A stretch of DNA of 14,779 bases from UBA3775 sp051877895. Its GTDB lineage: Bacteria; Bacillota; Clostridia; Lachnospirales; Lachnospiraceae. Of the stretch, positions 14,521 through 14,779 are shown in pieces. A model generated the notes under the pieces. It did no database searches and had not been told where the DNA came from. It saw only the letters and a list, made by a program, of their open reading frames with translations. The stretch is from positions 1 to 14,779 of the forward strand of contig JBJEJI010000042.1 in NCBI GenBank assembly GCA_051877895.1. Direction: 5' to 3'. Position 1 is the first letter of the stretch. Each line of letters begins with the position of its first letter. Position numbers and translations under genes: made by a program.

Positions 14521-14700
14521 ATGAAGCTGATTAAAAGAAAACAATACTTAGATAAAATGGTGGGAATCATCTGGCGAAGATACTGCCTTGTGATGTCAAA
14601 TAAATCTGTGTGGAAAAAAGTTGCCAACGATTACTTGACAGCAACGACTATAAATACGGCTTTAGTTATAGATTGTTTTATGAGCATAATTGTGCTATAA
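14521..14700 (+). pseudogene. Remnant of an AAA_14/DUF4143-type ATPase gene
   Basis: This 59-codon frame starts MKLIKRKQYLDKMVGI, which matches, from memory, the N-terminus of the AAA_14 (DUF4143) ATPases common in Firmicutes. Those normally continue within about 15 residues to a GIRRSGKS-type P-loop and run to about 400 residues. Here the similarity stops after about residue 16, no P-loop appears in any frame, and a stop comes at 14698. The intact promoter and RBS ahead of it support a gene that was once complete and then lost most of its body by deletion or rearrangement. An expressed small protein cannot be excluded. The remaining sequence up to the antitoxin gene holds only the antitoxin promoter. 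Confidence 0.45.
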
Positions 14701-14701
14701 T
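14673..14701 (+). promoter_or_regulatory. Promoter of the Phd/YefM-type antitoxin gene
   Basis: TTGTTT (14673-14678) and a perfect TATAAT (14696-14701) are 17 bp apart, 26 nt before the antitoxin ATG. The -35 is weak (three of six), as expected for a regulated promoter. The -10 box is embedded in a pair of 10-bp direct repeats likely to be operator sites. Confidence 0.6.
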
Positions 14702-14706
14702 TGTGC
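14685..14706 (+). promoter_or_regulatory. Candidate operator: tandem ATAATTGTGC repeats over the -10 box
   Basis: ATAATTGTGC occurs at 14686-14695 and again at 14697-14706, a period of 11 bp, about one helical turn. The left copy with its flanks, GCATAATTGTGC (14685-14695 plus the G at 14684), is nearly palindromic. Phd/YefM antitoxins bind such repeated palindromes over their own promoters, so autoregulation is expected from family knowledge. Confidence 0.5.
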
Positions 14707-14727
14707 AAAAGAAAGGAGCGAAACATT

Positions 14728-14779
14728 ATGCCACTTATTATGCCTATTAAGGATTTACGCAATACAACCGAGATTTCTA
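14728..14779 (+). CDS. Phd/YefM-family antitoxin, 5' end only
   Basis: Only the first 17 codons are present, reading MPLIMPIKDLRNTTEIS before the window ends. The pattern (short hydrophobic start, then PIKDLRNTTEIS) is typical of Phd/YefM-type antitoxins of type II toxin-antitoxin modules in Firmicutes, which bind DNA through this N-terminal part and neutralise a RelE/ParE- or Doc-type toxin through the missing C-terminus. AAAGGAG (14712-14718) lies 9 nt before the ATG. A toxin gene would be expected directly downstream, outside the window. It has its own promoter and operator-like repeats. The call rests on a very short segment but the motif is distinctive. Confidence 0.7.
   Translation, partial: MPLIMPIKDLRNTTEIS

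Noticed and set aside
14412..14627. Minus-strand frame of 71 codons ending FHFWETDLEELGINDKD
   Set aside because: The C-terminal end looks protein-like, but the frame runs antisense through a good promoter, RBS and the start of a recognisable gene, and its own start has no clear RBS. It could be the tail of a lost convergent gene, but I cannot support it.
14635..14655. Perfect TTGACA (14635-14640) with TATAAA (14650-14655) as a promoter
   Set aside because: The spacer is only 9 bp, too short for sigma-A. The TTGTTT/TATAAT pair with a 17-bp spacer further downstream is better placed for the antitoxin gene.

Overview
All recognisable genes in this window lie on the + strand and are closely packed. 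The low-to-moderate GC content, the A-rich purine-heavy coding style, the AGGAGG-type ribosome binding sites and the gene content point to an anaerobic Firmicute, most likely a member of the Lachnospiraceae. Pointers to that group include a Pro/Thr-linker envelope protein, a membrane-anchored DUF2233 protein, an orphan HypB and a YhaO/YhaN-like pair. The family assignment is inferred from protein character and layout, not from a search.

Region 1 (1-5977) holds core functions: the 3' part of murA (peptidoglycan precursor synthesis), metK (S-adenosylmethionine synthetase), a sensor kinase/OmpR-type response regulator pair joined by an 8-nt overlap, and an M20C-type aminoacyl-histidine dipeptidase. 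A terminator-like hairpin (5982-6014) closes this block. The 59-nt murA-metK gap can fold into a compact H-type pseudoknot whose loop can also pair with the metK Shine-Dalgarno sequence. It is a candidate translational riboswitch and the most interesting non-coding signal here.

Region 2 (6131-14407) looks like one long transcription unit. It encodes a cytoplasmic GH13 glycosidase, a Mre11/SbcD-like phosphoesterase and its SbcC/YhaN-like ATPase (ATGA overlap), a HypB-family nickel GTPase, a NudC-family NAD(H) pyrophosphatase (ATGA overlap with hypB), a membrane-anchored DUF2233/NAGPA phosphodiester glycosidase-like protein, and a membrane-anchored protein of unknown function. The phosphoesterase has lost two of the seven expected metal ligands. 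Its ATPase partner carries a two-helix membrane hairpin where a coiled-coil apex would be. The pair is therefore probably not an ordinary SbcCD nuclease.

Region 3 (14408-14779) is accessory DNA. It has a good sigma-A-type promoter and RBS driving the first codons of an AAA_14/DUF4143-type ATPase that quickly becomes unrecognisable (a probable gene remnant). A second promoter follows, with a pair of 10-bp operator-like repeats, and then the first codons of a Phd/YefM-type antitoxin cut by the window edge.
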